From: Entomomonas asaccharolytica
Lineage (GTDB): Bacteria > Pseudomonadota > Gammaproteobacteria > Pseudomonadales > Pseudomonadaceae
Length of the DNA stretch: 64,000 nt
Reading direction: 5' to 3'
Assembly (NCBI RefSeq): GCF_016653615.1
Contig: NZ_CP067393.1
Coordinates: forward strand, 2,247,673 to 2,311,672
The notes beneath the pieces were generated by a model, which was given only the letters and a program-made list of their open reading frames with translations, searched no databases and had not been told where the DNA came from. Position numbers and translations under genes: made by a program. Below are positions 1 to 8,511 of the stretch, in pieces. The first letter of the stretch is position 1, and every line of letters begins with the position of its first letter.

Positions 1-2270
1 CCCATCAGCAAATTGATAACTTGCTATTTGGTTAGTTGACAATGTTCTTCTCTGGAAGATTACTTTATCACCACTGGTAAAATTAATAACCAAGGTGTCA
101 TTATCTATTAACTCAACTAAGGCAATATCTGTCGAAGCTAAGTCCTCAAAGATCACTTTATCTTCGTCTGAACTACTACCACTATCATTAATAGTTACTA
201 AACCATCACCTCGATGAATAATATAGGTATCATTACCATTACCTCCTTGTAAGAAGCTACTGCCAGGACCTGCTACTAAAATATCATCACCAGCTCCTCC
301 ATAAAGATAATCATCACCTTCACCTGCCTCTAAACGATCATTTCCATTTTCTCCATGTAAGGTATCATTGCCTGTTCCGCCAATAAGAATATCGTTTCCA
401 TCGCCACCATAGATAGTATTATTGCCACTTCGCGCCTCTACATAGTCATCACCACCATAGACACGAATAGTATCATTACCCTCACTGCCTATCACATGAT
501 CTGCTTTTTCACTAAAGGTATAAGTCCCTGCTTGCGGCAAGATAATGGGATTATTCGTTAATATATCTGCTGTAGTAAATACCACCCCATCAGCAAACTG
601 ATAACTTGCTATTTGATTATATAAAGATGTTCTATTTTGGAATGTTACTTTATCACCACTGGTGAAATTAATAACTAAGGTGTTATTATCTATTAATTCA
701 ACTAAGCCAATATCTGTTGAAGCTAAGTCCTCAAAGATCACTTTATCTTCATCTGAACTACTACCACTATCATTAATAGTTACTAAACCATCACCTCGAT
801 GAATAATATAGGTATCATTACCATTACCTCCTTGTAAGAAGCTACTGCCAGGACCTGCTACTAAAATATCATCACCAGCTCCTCCATAAAGATAATCATC
901 ACCTTCACCTGCCTCTAAACGATCATTTCCATTTTCTCCATGTAAGGTATCATTGCCTGTTCCGCCAATAAGAATATCGTTTCCATCGCCACCATAGATA
1001 GTATTATTGCCACTTCGCGCCTCTACATAGTCATCACCACCATAGACACGAATAGTATCATTACCCTCACTGCCTATCACATGATCTGCTTTTTCACTAA
1101 AGGTATAAGTCCCTGCTTGCGGCAAGATAATGGGATTATTCGTTAATATATCTGCTGTAGTAAATACCACCCCATCAGCAAACTGATAACTTGCTATTTG
1201 ATTATATAAAGATGTTCTATTTTGGAATGTTACTTTATCACCACTGGTGAAATTAATAACTAAGGTGTTATTATCTATTAATTCAACTAAGCCAATATCT
1301 GTTGAAGCTAAGTCCTCAAAGATCACTTTATCTTCATCTGAACTACTACCACTATCATTAATAGTTACTAAACCATCACCTCGATGAATAATATAGGTAT
1401 CATTACCAGCTCCTCCTTGTAAGAAGCTACTGCCAGGACCTGCTACTAAAATATCATCACCAGCTCCTCCATAAAGATAATCATCACCTTCACCTGCCTC
1501 TAAACGATCATTTCCATTTTCTCCATGTAAGGTATCATTGCCTGTTCCGCCAATAAGAATATCGTTTCCATCGCCACCATAGATAGTATTATTGCCACTT
1601 CGCGCCTCTACATAGTCATCACCACCATAGACACGAATAGTATCATTACCCTCACTGCCTATCACATGATCTGCTTTTTCACTAAAGGTATAAGTCCCTG
1701 CTTGCGGCAAGATAATGGGATTATTCGTTAATATATCTGCTGTAGTAAATACCACCCCATCAGCAAACTGATAACTTGCTATTTGATTATATAAAGATGT
1801 TCTATTTTGGAATGTTACTTTATCACCACTGGTGAAATTAATAACTAAGGTGTTATTATCTATTAATTCAACTAAGCCAATATCTGTTGAAGCTAAGTCC
1901 TCAAAGATCACTTTATCTTCATCTGAACTACTACCACTATCATTAATAGTTACTAAACCATCACCTCGATGAATAATATAGGTATCATTACCAGCTCCTC
2001 CTTGTAAGAAACTACTGCCAGGACCAGCCACTAAAATATCATCACCAGCTCCTCCATAAAGATAATCATCGCCTTCGCCTGCCTCTAAACGATCATCTCC
2101 AGCTTCACCATAGAGTTTATCGTCACCTGGCCCTCCAATAAGAATGTCATTACCTGCTCTTCCATAGATAGTATCATTACCCTCTTTTCCATCGATATAA
2201 TCATTCTCATCTGTACCATAAAGCGTATCATTGCCACTAGTACCTATAATTTGATTCATCGGTTTTTCAA
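1..2270. repeat. Tandem 585-bp in-frame repeats inside the RTX gene
   Basis: The string CCCATCAGCAA recurs at 1, 586, 1171 and 1756, an exact spacing of 585 bp (195 codons), so each unit keeps the frame. The copies at 586-1170 and 1171-1755 are almost identical; one visible difference changes GGNGNDTY to GGAGNDTY. The copy at 1-585 has diverged near the left edge, and the copy from 1756 is near-identical to about 2090 and then degenerates. Each unit encodes a block of RTX nonapeptides followed by a calcium-binding-related linker. The near-identity suggests recent duplication or gene conversion and a likely copy-number-variable gene. Confidence 0.95.
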
Positions 2271-3579
2271 ACAAGTTATAAATACCTGTTGAATTAGTAT
2301 CAAATAAATTAATAGAATGTGACCACGATAAATCATCATTTCTGGTTTTAGATAACCAAACATTTTCTTGAGGAAGAATTTTTCCATCAGAACGTTTAAC
2401 ATTAACCAGTTCACGACTGCCTAAATAAGGATCAGCCATTTTGATATATACCAAGCCTTGAGTCGCAGGAAAAACTAATTTTATATCTTCCCCTTCCGCC
2501 TCTAAACTAGCACTTGCTGACTGGTCATTAACCTCAGAATCAATACCTTCAGACTCATATACACGTAATACATCACCATCTAACGCTAAGAAATCATTAA
2601 TGCTATCTCTGCCAGCCAGATCAACCCTTACATCATGAACCAATGTATGAGTATTTACCTCTTTCAATAAAGAAGTAACTGCGCCACCTAACGTATCTGC
2701 ATGAGTGAAAGTAGCACTGAATTCAGTAAATTTACCTGACAAAGTAGTAATCATACTCCAACGACCAACTTTCGATGTAAGAGGCTCAATATCCCCGAAA
2801 TCTAATAATAAACTCTTACCAGCAGGCTGATTACCAACATAGCCACCAAGAATTAAAAAATCAATCAAAAGGTTTTGTTCGTTTTCAACAATCTTTGGTT
2901 GAGCAGATTCTATGGTTGTTTTATAAGAGCTTCCTGCGCCGCTATTTTTTACTCTTACGCCAAGAGTAAAAGGAATAGAAGGTTCTACTTCAGGCGTAAA
3001 GGGATCATCTGCATAAACATCAGATGGGAAAAAATAATCTAAAGACAACATAGGTTGTGGTTTAACTACTACATAATCAGGCGTAACATCTACTGTAGTA
3101 ACCTGATCATTAAGCGTATAAGAAACCTGTGCCCCTATAAAATAAAGCGTATCTTCAAATTCTGCTGCGCCATAAGTAGGAATAATTAACCAATGAACTT
3201 CAGCATTGGATTTAGCCGCTACTTGACCATTACCATTAATATCACTTATACCTGATAATGAATTAACTCTATAAAAAAAAGTAGCCTCAGTTGCATTAGG
3301 ATCTTCAGTAACAGAAACCAATTGATTATCTTTATCCATAAAAAATAATTCAATCTTCACATTCTCTAAAATATCACTACTAAGGCCATTACTAATTACC
3401 ATTCGAGCATCAAATGCTTGTCTTTCAAATGATAATTTTTGTTCAATTACAATTTTAACTTCTGCACATTCGGCTTCCTGCGCCAATAGATACTTACTAG
3501 GAACTATGCAGAACAAAAAAAGCACTACAAGCATTATTTCTTGATAGTACCAATTGCTATATCTAGATAGTATTTTCAT
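1..3579 (-). CDS. RTX-like calcium-binding secreted protein, 5' part (3' end outside window)
   Basis: An uninterrupted reading frame runs from an ATG at 3579 to the left edge, giving 1193 residues without a stop. Residues 1-33 look like a Sec signal peptide (basic start, hydrophobic run VVLFLFCIV, probable cleavage after YLLA). About residues 35-435 are non-repetitive and beta-rich, including a segment reading GKSLLLDFGDIEPL that recalls modules I associate with large secreted RHS/toxin-like proteins; that link is inference. From about residue 440 onward come RTX nonapeptides of the GGxGxDxLx type (e.g. GGAGDDILV, GGDGNDILIGG), interleaved with a haemolysin-type calcium-binding related segment (YQFADGVVFTTADIL). 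Such repeats bind calcium and fold after export. Type I export signals lie at the C-terminus, which is not visible; no secretion genes are in the window. Function (adhesin, toxin or surface protein) cannot be decided. Confidence 0.85.
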   Translation of the reverse strand, partial: MKILSRYSNWYYQEIMLVVLFLFCIVPSKYLLAQEAECAEVKIVIEQKLSFERQAFDARMVISNGLSSDILENVKIELFFMDKDNQLVSVTEDPNATEATFFYRVNSLSGISDINGNGQVAAKSNAEVHWLIIPTYGAAEFEDTLYFIGAQVSYTLNDQVTTVDVTPDYVVVKPQPMLSLDYFFPSDVYADDPFTPEVEPSIPFTLGVRVKNSGAGSSYKTTIESAQPKIVENEQNLLIDFLILGGYVGNQPAGKSLLLDFGDIEPLTSKVGRWSMITTLSGKFTEFSATFTHADTLGGAVTSLLKEVNTHTLVHDVRVDLAGRDSINDFLALDGDVLRVYESEGIDSEVNDQSASASLEAEGEDIKLVFPATQGLVYIKMADPYLGSRELVNVKRSDGKILPQENVWLSKTRNDDLSWSHSINLFDTNSTGIYNLFEKPMNQIIGTSGNDTLYGTDENDYIDGKEGNDTIYGRAGNDILIGGPGDDKLYGEAGDDRLEAGEGDDYLYGGAGDDILVAGPGSSFLQGGAGNDTYIIHRGDGLVTINDSGSSSDEDKVIFEDLASTDIGLVELIDNNTLVINFTSGDKVTFQNRTSLYNQIASYQFADGVVFTTADILTNNPIILPQAGTYTFSEKADHVIGSEGNDTIRVYGGDDYVEARSGNNTIYGGDGNDILIGGTGNDTLHGENGNDRLEAGEGDDYLYGGAGDDILVAGPGSSFLQGGAGNDTYIIHRGDGLVTINDSGSSSDEDKVIFEDLASTDIGLVELIDNNTLVINFTSGDKVTFQNRTSLYNQIASYQFADGVVFTTADILTNNPIILPQAGTYTFSEKADHVIGSEGNDTIRVYGGDDYVEARSGNNTIYGGDGNDILIGGTGNDTLHGENGNDRLEAGEGDDYLYGGAGDDILVAGPGSSFLQGGNGNDTYIIHRGDGLVTINDSGSSSDEDKVIFEDLASTDIGLVELIDNNTLVINFTSGDKVTFQNRTSLYNQIASYQFADGVVFTTADILTNNPIILPQAGTYTFSEKADHVIGSEGNDTIRVYGGDDYVEARSGNNTIYGGDGNDILIGGTGNDTLHGENGNDRLEAGEGDDYLYGGAGDDILVAGPGSSFLQGGNGNDTYIIHRGDGLVTINDSGSSSDEDKVIFEDLASTDIALVELIDNDTLVINFTSGDKVIFQRRTLSTNQIASYQFADG

Positions 3580-4010
3580 TTATTTTAACCTTTAAAGTTA
3601 TAATTATTTGTATTGGGTTATCAAGAAGGATAACTAACTCCAATCATCCTCCCTCAGATAAACACGTTATAAATAAGTTGTTTGATAAATAAAGATAAAC
3701 ATTAACTAATCTCCTTTATTTGATTTGTAAAAATGGAGATTTCATAGTATGGGTAAACCTATTAATATTCTTTTTGCTTCACCCAGAAGAATTAAAAGTA
3801 ATTTTAAAAATAAACAAAATACATTTTTTTAAACGTTAATATACCTAGTGATACCTTGGTAGCTATTTTATTTCTTATCTTATGTAACTTACCCCTGCCC
3901 TATTTTCATACTGGTTTACTTCCCTTATTTACTAATAAAAGTAAATAACAGATTGCTGTTAGAGCTAGGTAGTTTTACAATAAAAGGGCTATAGCAAAAT
4001 CTATAGTATG
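3580..4010. other. Intergenic region upstream of RTX gene and C4-like module
   Basis: No gene seen. It is AT-rich and lies between the divergently oriented RTX gene (minus) and the RNA module (plus). A 9-bp inverted repeat (TTATTTACT at 3925 and its complement ending at 3948) and two copies of CTATAG around 3990-4010 are visible. Promoters for both sides must lie here, but none is convincing by eye. Confidence 0.6.
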
Positions 4011-4035
4011 GGATTAGCAGCCCATTAACTCGCGG
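4011..4035 (+). promoter_or_regulatory. Target-like segment complementary to the C4-like RNA (seqA-like)
   Basis: This segment pairs with 4125-4148 in two blocks: TTAGCAG with CTGCTAA, and TAACTCGCGG with CCGCGAGTTA. Two short complementary blocks between an upstream leader segment and a downstream small RNA is the arrangement known for phage P4 CI (seqA/seqB) and P1 C4. That it acts in antisense control here is inference. Confidence 0.55.
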
Positions 4036-4086
4036 CCACAACTGGTTTTCTAGTCTGTGGTAAGCATGGCTTTGCCTGTATTTTAT

Positions 4087-4164
4087 GGCGGGCTGTGCAT
4101 GGGACACCTTCGGGTGTGCCGATTCCGCGAGTTATCGGTCTGCTAACCTGTGCACAGTTCCGCC
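4087..4164 (+). ncRNA. C4 antisense RNA / P4 CI-like immunity RNA
   Basis: A 78-nt segment is closed by an outer stem of GGCGGGCTGTGCA (4087-4099) with TGCACAGTTCCGCC (4151-4164). Inside it sits a hairpin ACACC-TTCG-GGTGT (4104-4117) with a stable UUCG tetraloop, and a single-stranded stretch 4125-4148 complementary to an upstream segment. Size, outer stem, internal hairpin and exposed antisense strand match what is known of C4 RNA of phages P1/P7 and CI RNA of P4. In those phages the RNA is processed from the leader of the operon it represses, consistent with the plus-strand gene following at 4214. No phage integrase or antirepressor is nearby, so it may be a relic or a domesticated module. 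A covariance-model search would settle the family. Confidence 0.65.
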
Positions 4165-4191
4165 TCCCTAGCAAAATTTAAAAAGGGAGGC
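4162..4191 (+). promoter_or_regulatory. Hairpin between C4-like RNA and the downstream gene
   Basis: GCCTCCCT (4162-4169) pairs perfectly with AGGGAGGC (4184-4191) across a 14-nt AT-rich loop. It overlaps the 3' strand of the C4-like outer stem, so the two structures compete. There is no U tract, so it is either a processing/attenuation element or a weak terminator just ahead of the ribosome binding site at 4203-4207. Confidence 0.5.
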
Positions 4192-4213
4192 TAACAGAAA
4201 ACAGGAGCAACCA

Positions 4214-4495
4214 ATGACAATACAACCATTACCACCTCGTTTTATTCCTTTAAATAACGCCTCGCAAAGCACTAGTGATAATATTTTATATTACGATAAC
4301 CATGCATCAATTTGTTCTATTTTTGAATGCTTAACAGGCCGTTTAGCTGCGGTACTAGGTTTACTTGAAGCATTACACGAATACAACAATCCCCCACCCT
4401 ATGCCGTACAAAATATCACTATCGCTAGTACCTTACTGCTAAGTGATGCAAACAGCTTACTAAATGTAATGCAAACGCTTACCAAAGATAAATAA
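4214..4495 (+). CDS. Small unknown protein downstream of C4-like RNA
   Basis: A 93-residue protein with a clear AGGAG ribosome binding site 6 nt before the ATG. The first 25 residues are polar and proline-containing (PLPPRF). The rest is predicted helical, with a central stretch (FECLTGRLAAVLGLLEALHEY) and a C-terminal segment rich in Ala/Leu. No signal peptide or clear membrane span. The layout (disordered N-terminus, a Cys-containing amphipathic helix pair) recalls small Pseudomonas proteins such as the DUF3077/DUF6124 type, but I cannot claim membership. Its position directly after a C4/CI-like leader suggests that the RNA controls it. Function unknown. Confidence 0.7.
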   Translation: MTIQPLPPRFIPLNNASQSTSDNILYYDNHASICSIFECLTGRLAAVLGLLEALHEYNNPPPYAVQNITIASTLLLSDANSLLNVMQTLTKDK

Positions 4496-4952
4496 GCCTA
4501 GGTATTTATTACTAGTTTCTAAACAATGATTTTTTTAACAAAGAAAAGCGCCACACAAAGAAAACCTCTAGTTTATAAAGCGAGCTAATACTTTGTAAAC
4601 TAGAGGCTAATGGCAAAAGATAGATATCTGTGCGATAAGCCCATATTTAGTATTAGGAATAGTCTTTCACTAGGGATAAACAAGATACTAAATACGGGTT
4701 GTATAAACTATAAACAAATACCTAGCATGAAGAAATTACCTAAAGGACTAATTTAATATAACTCTTAAGTATTAGTTATGAATAGTCCTATTTGTTAGCA
4801 TTAAATATTTAACTTTCTGCCCCAAGCTTTATAGAAAATATATAAAAATAGTAATCTTTCTCTTGATCCGATAAAATTGGATAAATAATTTATTAATAAG
4901 AAATAAATCAACAAAATAAATTGACTCAATAGTATACAAGGATAAATTTATT
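4496..4952. other. Intergenic region with an 11-bp inverted repeat
   Basis: No gene seen. The only structure is CCTCTAGTTTA (4565-4575) paired with its complement at 4596-4606, extended inward by AAAG/CTTT. There is no U tract on the plus strand; the minus-strand reading has a run of T after the stem. It may end the transcript of the 93-residue gene. Confidence 0.5.
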
Positions 4953-5267
4953 ATGAATTGCTATCAACATCACTCACAAAACGCTATAGGTATATGTAAA
5001 TCCTGTGGTAAAGCTTTATGTTCGGAATGTGCTGTTGATCTTAACTTTGCTCTTACTTGTAAAGGTGCATGTGAAAAGAATGCAAAAGCTGCATTTACAT
5101 TTCAAAAAAAAACAAAAAAACTTATTCCTCTACTATCTCTAATGTTGGGTATTACTTATATATTCTTTGGTTTTCATAGAAATAGTTTAATAAATATTGA
5201 TACCATTGTAGGCTGCATATTCTTTATTGTTGGTATTTTTACGCTGTTAAATATTAAAAATAAGTAA
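4953..5267 (+). CDS. B-box-like zinc-binding membrane protein
   Basis: A 104-residue protein. Residues 1-40 carry a cysteine/histidine array (C3, H6, H7, C15, C18, C23, C26, C36, C40) of the B-box zinc-finger kind seen at the N-terminus of many small bacterial membrane proteins. A basic linker (QKKTKKLIP) follows, then two transmembrane helices (about 57-75 and 82-99). The topology suggests a cytoplasmic zinc domain anchored in the inner membrane. AAGGA precedes the ATG by about 11 nt. Specific function unknown. Two further zinc-ribbon membrane proteins of a different Cys pattern lie at 6920-7514. Confidence 0.75.
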   Translation: MNCYQHHSQNAIGICKSCGKALCSECAVDLNFALTCKGACEKNAKAAFTFQKKTKKLIPLLSLMLGITYIFFGFHRNSLINIDTIVGCIFFIVGIFTLLNIKNK

Positions 5268-5344
5268 TTTATAAATTGAATCAATTACTCTTCCTATAAA
5301 AGTCTATAAAAATAGATTCATTCTTTTATTTGTTTTATAATTTC

Positions 5345-5414
5345 CAGTTGGGTGTTGCAACATTGGGTTGTATACAGGTTTTAAAACGATGGTCGGGCCG
5401 CCTCGCGAGGATTT
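5345..5414 (+). promoter_or_regulatory. nhaA leader, candidate nhaA-type (Li+) riboswitch
   Basis: The leader has a short palindrome TGTTGCAACA, then ACAGG, and a GC-rich segment GGTCGGGCCGCCTC directly before the GAGG ribosome binding site; CCTC can pair with GAGG and hide it. The GC-rich patch stands out in AT-rich surroundings. nhaA-I and nhaA-II RNA motifs, reported as lithium-sensing, sit in exactly this position and act on the ribosome binding site. The match to their consensus is from memory and not verified. Confidence 0.45.
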
Positions 5415-6758
5415 ATGCCTATGAAAAAACCTATCTTACCCAAAGCTCATGCTGCTACTATGCGCTCACTTTCTGCCATAGAAAAAGTATTACATATTGA
5501 GGCCGTTGGCGGCATTGTTTTATTTTTAGTTGCAATTATTGCTCTAATTTGGGCTAACTCCTCCATTGCTGATAGTTATCACGCACTTTGGCATACACCT
5601 CTAGGTTTTAGTTTTGGTTCGTTTACCTTTACACAATCACTGCACTTTTGGATAAATGATGCACTGATGACAGTTTTCTTCCTTGTGGTAGGAATGGAAA
5701 TTAGAAAAGAAATACATGATGGCGCGCTTGCCAATTTCCGTCTTGCTACCCTCCCCATTGCCGCAGCAATTGGTGGCGTGGTAACCCCTGCAATTATTTA
5801 CTTAGCATTAAATCATGCACCCATTCAACAGCAAGGTTGGGCAGTACCTACTGCTACAGATATTGCATTTGCTGTAGGCGCATTAGCATTATTGGGCAAA
5901 TCTATTCCTGCTAATATCAGGGTATTCCTCCTCGCCCTTGCTATTATTGACGATATTGTAGCCGTCTTAATTATTGCCTTTTTCTATTCAGGTGGTTTAG
6001 ATATTAATGGCTTATTTGTTGCCGCCCTTGGTATCTTCTCAGTACTATTATTCCAATGGCTTGGCTTACGCTCTGCCTATGCTTATATTATTCCAGGGGC
6101 AATTCTGTGGACTGGCCTATTAATGACTGGTGCCCACCCCACTCTCGCAGGGGTTGTATTAGGTTTAATGACGCCTGTAGTAAGCACGATTTCTAAAGAA
6201 AAGTATATAGAAACAGTGACCGATGCCATTAATACAATAAGAACCACCGATCAAGATGGCAAATTAACCATCTCCTATAATGAACTTCATAAAGTACAAC
6301 GCGAACTATTACCACCTGTTACCCGTGTTAATATGGCATTACACCCTTGGGTAACCTATGCTGTGATGCCTTTATTTGCTTTAGCTAATGCAGGTATTAC
6401 GGTAGATAGCCTTGATCTATCCGCTATCTCAGCACAACATGTAATGTTTGGCGTTATTGCTGCGCTCGTCGTAGGTAAACCAATTGGTGTACTACTATCC
6501 TGCTTTATTGTGGTTAAATTAGGGCTTTGCCACTTACCTAAAGGGGTTACTTGGAATGGTATATTATTAGCTGGTTTACTCGCTGGTATAGGTTTTACTA
6601 TGTCAATCTTTATAGCAACCTTAGCCTTTACTGATGAAACCTTATTAGGCGCTGCCAAAGCAGGGGTATTACTGGCTTCTTTAATTTCTATTATTCTTGG
6701 TTTATCGTGGGGATATTTTTTAAAGAAACGCCTCGAACGCAAGCCATTGTCTAATTAA
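5415..6758 (+). CDS. nhaA: Na+/H+ antiporter NhaA
   Basis: A 447-residue inner-membrane antiporter that exchanges sodium (or lithium) for protons and sets cytoplasmic pH and sodium. It has about twelve hydrophobic spans. The family signature [12 protein letters not shown] (D149, equivalent to E. coli D133) and the paired aspartates of [10 protein letters not shown] (D179-D180, equivalent to D163/D164) that bind the ions are intact. E. coli NhaA is 388 residues; the extra length lies at the N-terminus and in a polar loop near residues 255-300. GAGG lies 4 nt before this ATG and 10 nt before an ATG two codons later at 5421, so either may be used. The gene stands alone, with no nhaR beside it; the leader may regulate it. 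Confidence 0.97.
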   Translation: MPMKKPILPKAHAATMRSLSAIEKVLHIEAVGGIVLFLVAIIALIWANSSIADSYHALWHTPLGFSFGSFTFTQSLHFWINDALMTVFFLVVGMEIRKEIHDGALANFRLATLPIAAAIGGVVTPAIIYLALNHAPIQQQGWAVPTATDIAFAVGALALLGKSIPANIRVFLLALAIIDDIVAVLIIAFFYSGGLDINGLFVAALGIFSVLLFQWLGLRSAYAYIIPGAILWTGLLMTGAHPTLAGVVLGLMTPVVSTISKEKYIETVTDAINTIRTTDQDGKLTISYNELHKVQRELLPPVTRVNMALHPWVTYAVMPLFALANAGITVDSLDLSAISAQHVMFGVIAALVVGKPIGVLLSCFIVVKLGLCHLPKGVTWNGILLAGLLAGIGFTMSIFIATLAFTDETLLGAAKAGVLLASLISIILGLSWGYFLKKRLERKPLSN

Positions 6759-6919
6759 TTATCAGTGAGTTATCCTCTAGGGTAGCCTAGAGGATATCTA
6801 TAAAAAACTCTAAATAAACCAACTTTTTACACACACCTTTTTCTTTCAACTAAAAATTAGCAATTAGTTGAAACTGCCTTTTATGGTTTATATTTCTTTT
6901 AGCAAGGCTCCTGCCATGC

Positions 6920-7195
6920 TTACAACCAAAAAGCTTGCGAACGTACTAAAAACATAATAAATATAAACGCACCTATAAGCACACAATAAATCAAAATTTC
7001 ATGGTCTAACAATGAAAATTTATGCTTTTTCATTTTACTCTGCTGAACTATTGTTGGTTGATCTATGTTTTGTTCTAATTGCTTGTTAAGGTGCAAATAA
7101 ACACTATAGTCCACATTACAAGGAGGGCACGCTTTTAAAGGTGTTATATCGCTTATTTGACGAACATAGCCACATTTAGGGCAAGTCGTAATCAT
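6920..7195 (-). CDS. Zinc-ribbon single-span membrane protein (paralogue 1)
   Basis: A 91-residue protein starting MITTCPKCGY. Two CxxC knuckles (C5-C8 and C23-C26) form a rubredoxin-like zinc ribbon. A charged linker follows, and one transmembrane helix lies near residues 67-85. The ATG has an AAGGA site. It is a diverged tandem paralogue of the gene at 7248-7514, with the same start, same cysteine spacing and the same terminal membrane segment preceded by a D-x-E-x-LIY motif. The cytoplasmic zinc ribbon with a C-terminal anchor suggests a tail-anchored adaptor, but the function is unknown. Confidence 0.75.
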   Translation of the reverse strand: MITTCPKCGYVRQISDITPLKACPPCNVDYSVYLHLNKQLEQNIDQPTIVQQSKMKKHKFSLLDHEILIYCVLIGAFIFIMFLVRSQAFWL

Positions 7196-7247
7196 TATCT
7201 ATTCCTTTTTTAATTTACTAGACAGTTATTTATTTTTTCAATTACCT

Positions 7248-7514
7248 TTATATCGCTTCTGCTGAAAAGCGAAGAAATAAAGTAAATAGATAAATAACTA
7301 TCAATATCACATAGATTAAAAACTCATTGTCAGGTAATGAAAATTCATCAAATTTCCGTTTAAGTTTTCTAAAAAAACAAAATTGCTTTTGTTCCAATCG
7401 TTTTTGTAAATACCTATAGGATGCATAATCCGCTTGGCATTTAGGGCACTCAAATACTAATGCCGTATGTTCCGATTGAAGTGTATAACCACAGTGAGGA
7501 CATGTTGTAATCAT
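7248..7514 (-). CDS. Zinc-ribbon single-span membrane protein (paralogue 2)
   Basis: An 88-residue protein starting MITTCPHCGY with CxxC pairs at C5-C8 and C23-C26, a basic linker (FFRKLKRKFDEF), and one membrane helix near residues 66-84. A longer frame exists from a TTG at 7544, but the ATG at 7514 has GGAGGG 9 nt upstream and aligns exactly with the start of the paralogue at 7195, so I chose it. The gene lies 38 nt downstream of the secreted protein at 7553 on the same strand and 52 nt upstream of the paralogue, so all three are likely one transcript. Confidence 0.75.
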   Translation of the reverse strand: MITTCPHCGYTLQSEHTALVFECPKCQADYASYRYLQKRLEQKQFCFFRKLKRKFDEFSLPDNEFLIYVILIVIYLFTLFLRFSAEAI

Positions 7515-7552
7515 AATATTTTTCCCTCCATAGCTATTGGCCAAACAATTTG

Positions 7553-8119
7553 TTATCTAACAATACTTAATTCTCCTTGTGAGGTGATGCGAAAAATCTT
7601 TTGCATCGGTTTTGTTTCAGTTGTTCCTTGTTGTAAATTTGGTAAAGCATAGTTCGCTGTAAAATCAGCATCATATAAAGCAGGATGGGGATCGCTTATA
7701 TAAGCTTTATACCTAACAGCTAGCTGAGAGTTATCTTCAATTACATGACAACTAACAACTTCATATTTAGTTATACTGCCAAAACAAAAATTTCCTAAAC
7801 CACCAGATAACTTGGCTGAAGCAGGCATATACGCTGCACGCCCTAAATCTGTTAACACATACTGCTCAACACTAGGCGATACACCAATCTTTTCTACTTT
7901 AATCAAGCCCCCTTTTAATAGGTGCTGACAGTCCTCTCCACACTGCTGAACAGTTATTGGAAAAGTTGTTGTTACTCGACAAAGCGTATCTTTAGTTTGA
8001 GTTGGCTGTTGTTCTATAACATTCAAATTATTACTTACCATCGTATCTACTTCAGCAGACACATAACCACTTAAAGTACTTATCGTTAAAACAGGTATGG
8101 CAAAAGCTAAATAGCGCAT
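7553..8119 (-). CDS. Secreted protein of unknown function
   Basis: A 188-residue protein with an N-terminal signal peptide (MRYLAFAIPVLTISTLSGYVSA, cleavage after VSA) and several cysteines that could form disulfides in the periplasm (CRVTTTFPITVQQC, CQHLLKG, FCFGS, SCHVI). A good AGAGGAA site precedes the ATG. Regular beta strands are suggested by alternating hydrophobics. I do not recognise the family. It heads a likely three-gene transcript with the two zinc-ribbon membrane proteins. Confidence 0.7.
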   Translation of the reverse strand: MRYLAFAIPVLTISTLSGYVSAEVDTMVSNNLNVIEQQPTQTKDTLCRVTTTFPITVQQCGEDCQHLLKGGLIKVEKIGVSPSVEQYVLTDLGRAAYMPASAKLSGGLGNFCFGSITKYEVVSCHVIEDNSQLAVRYKAYISDPHPALYDADFTANYALPNLQQGTTETKPMQKIFRITSQGELSIVR

Positions 8120-8511
8120 TATTCTGTTCCTCTTGAACTTTATTATTTACACAACTGTTTGCCTTATCTTGTCTAATACTCCAACAAAACAAGTTATCGT
8201 TAGATTAATATTTAAACTATTACATGTCAAAATAATTTAGATTACATGTAATTTTATTAAGCTTTTGTTCATATTTTTTTAGCATTCTATAATCAAAAAT
8301 AAAAATATTTATAAAACAATAACTTATAAATAATTATTGAAAAATTAATGGGTTATATAAGAAGAGTGTTCGCTAAAAGGACTATTTAAAAATTCAAGTC
8401 AGTGATGATGAAACGGATAAACTAACTAGAAAAACAGATAGTTATATCTGCTGATGGAATATAAATAAGATTGATGAAAGATAAAAACTACTATTTACAG
8501 TAAGTATGGTT
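8120..8511. other. AT-rich intergenic region
   Basis: No gene seen. ATTACATGT occurs twice (8219-8227 and 8241-8249), the second within a perfect 12-bp palindrome ATTACATGTAAT at 8241-8252; this could be an operator for the gene starting at 8119. The rest carries no recognisable signal. Confidence 0.4.

Noticed and set aside
1-2270. CRISPR array, because of regular repeats
   Set aside because: The repeat unit is 585 bp, codes in frame for RTX motifs and has no spacers.
3925-4107. 60-codon minus-strand frame with a fairly complex sequence
   Set aside because: It lies antisense to the structured C4-like RNA leader; its sequence comes from the RNA stems, and the frame has no ribosome site.
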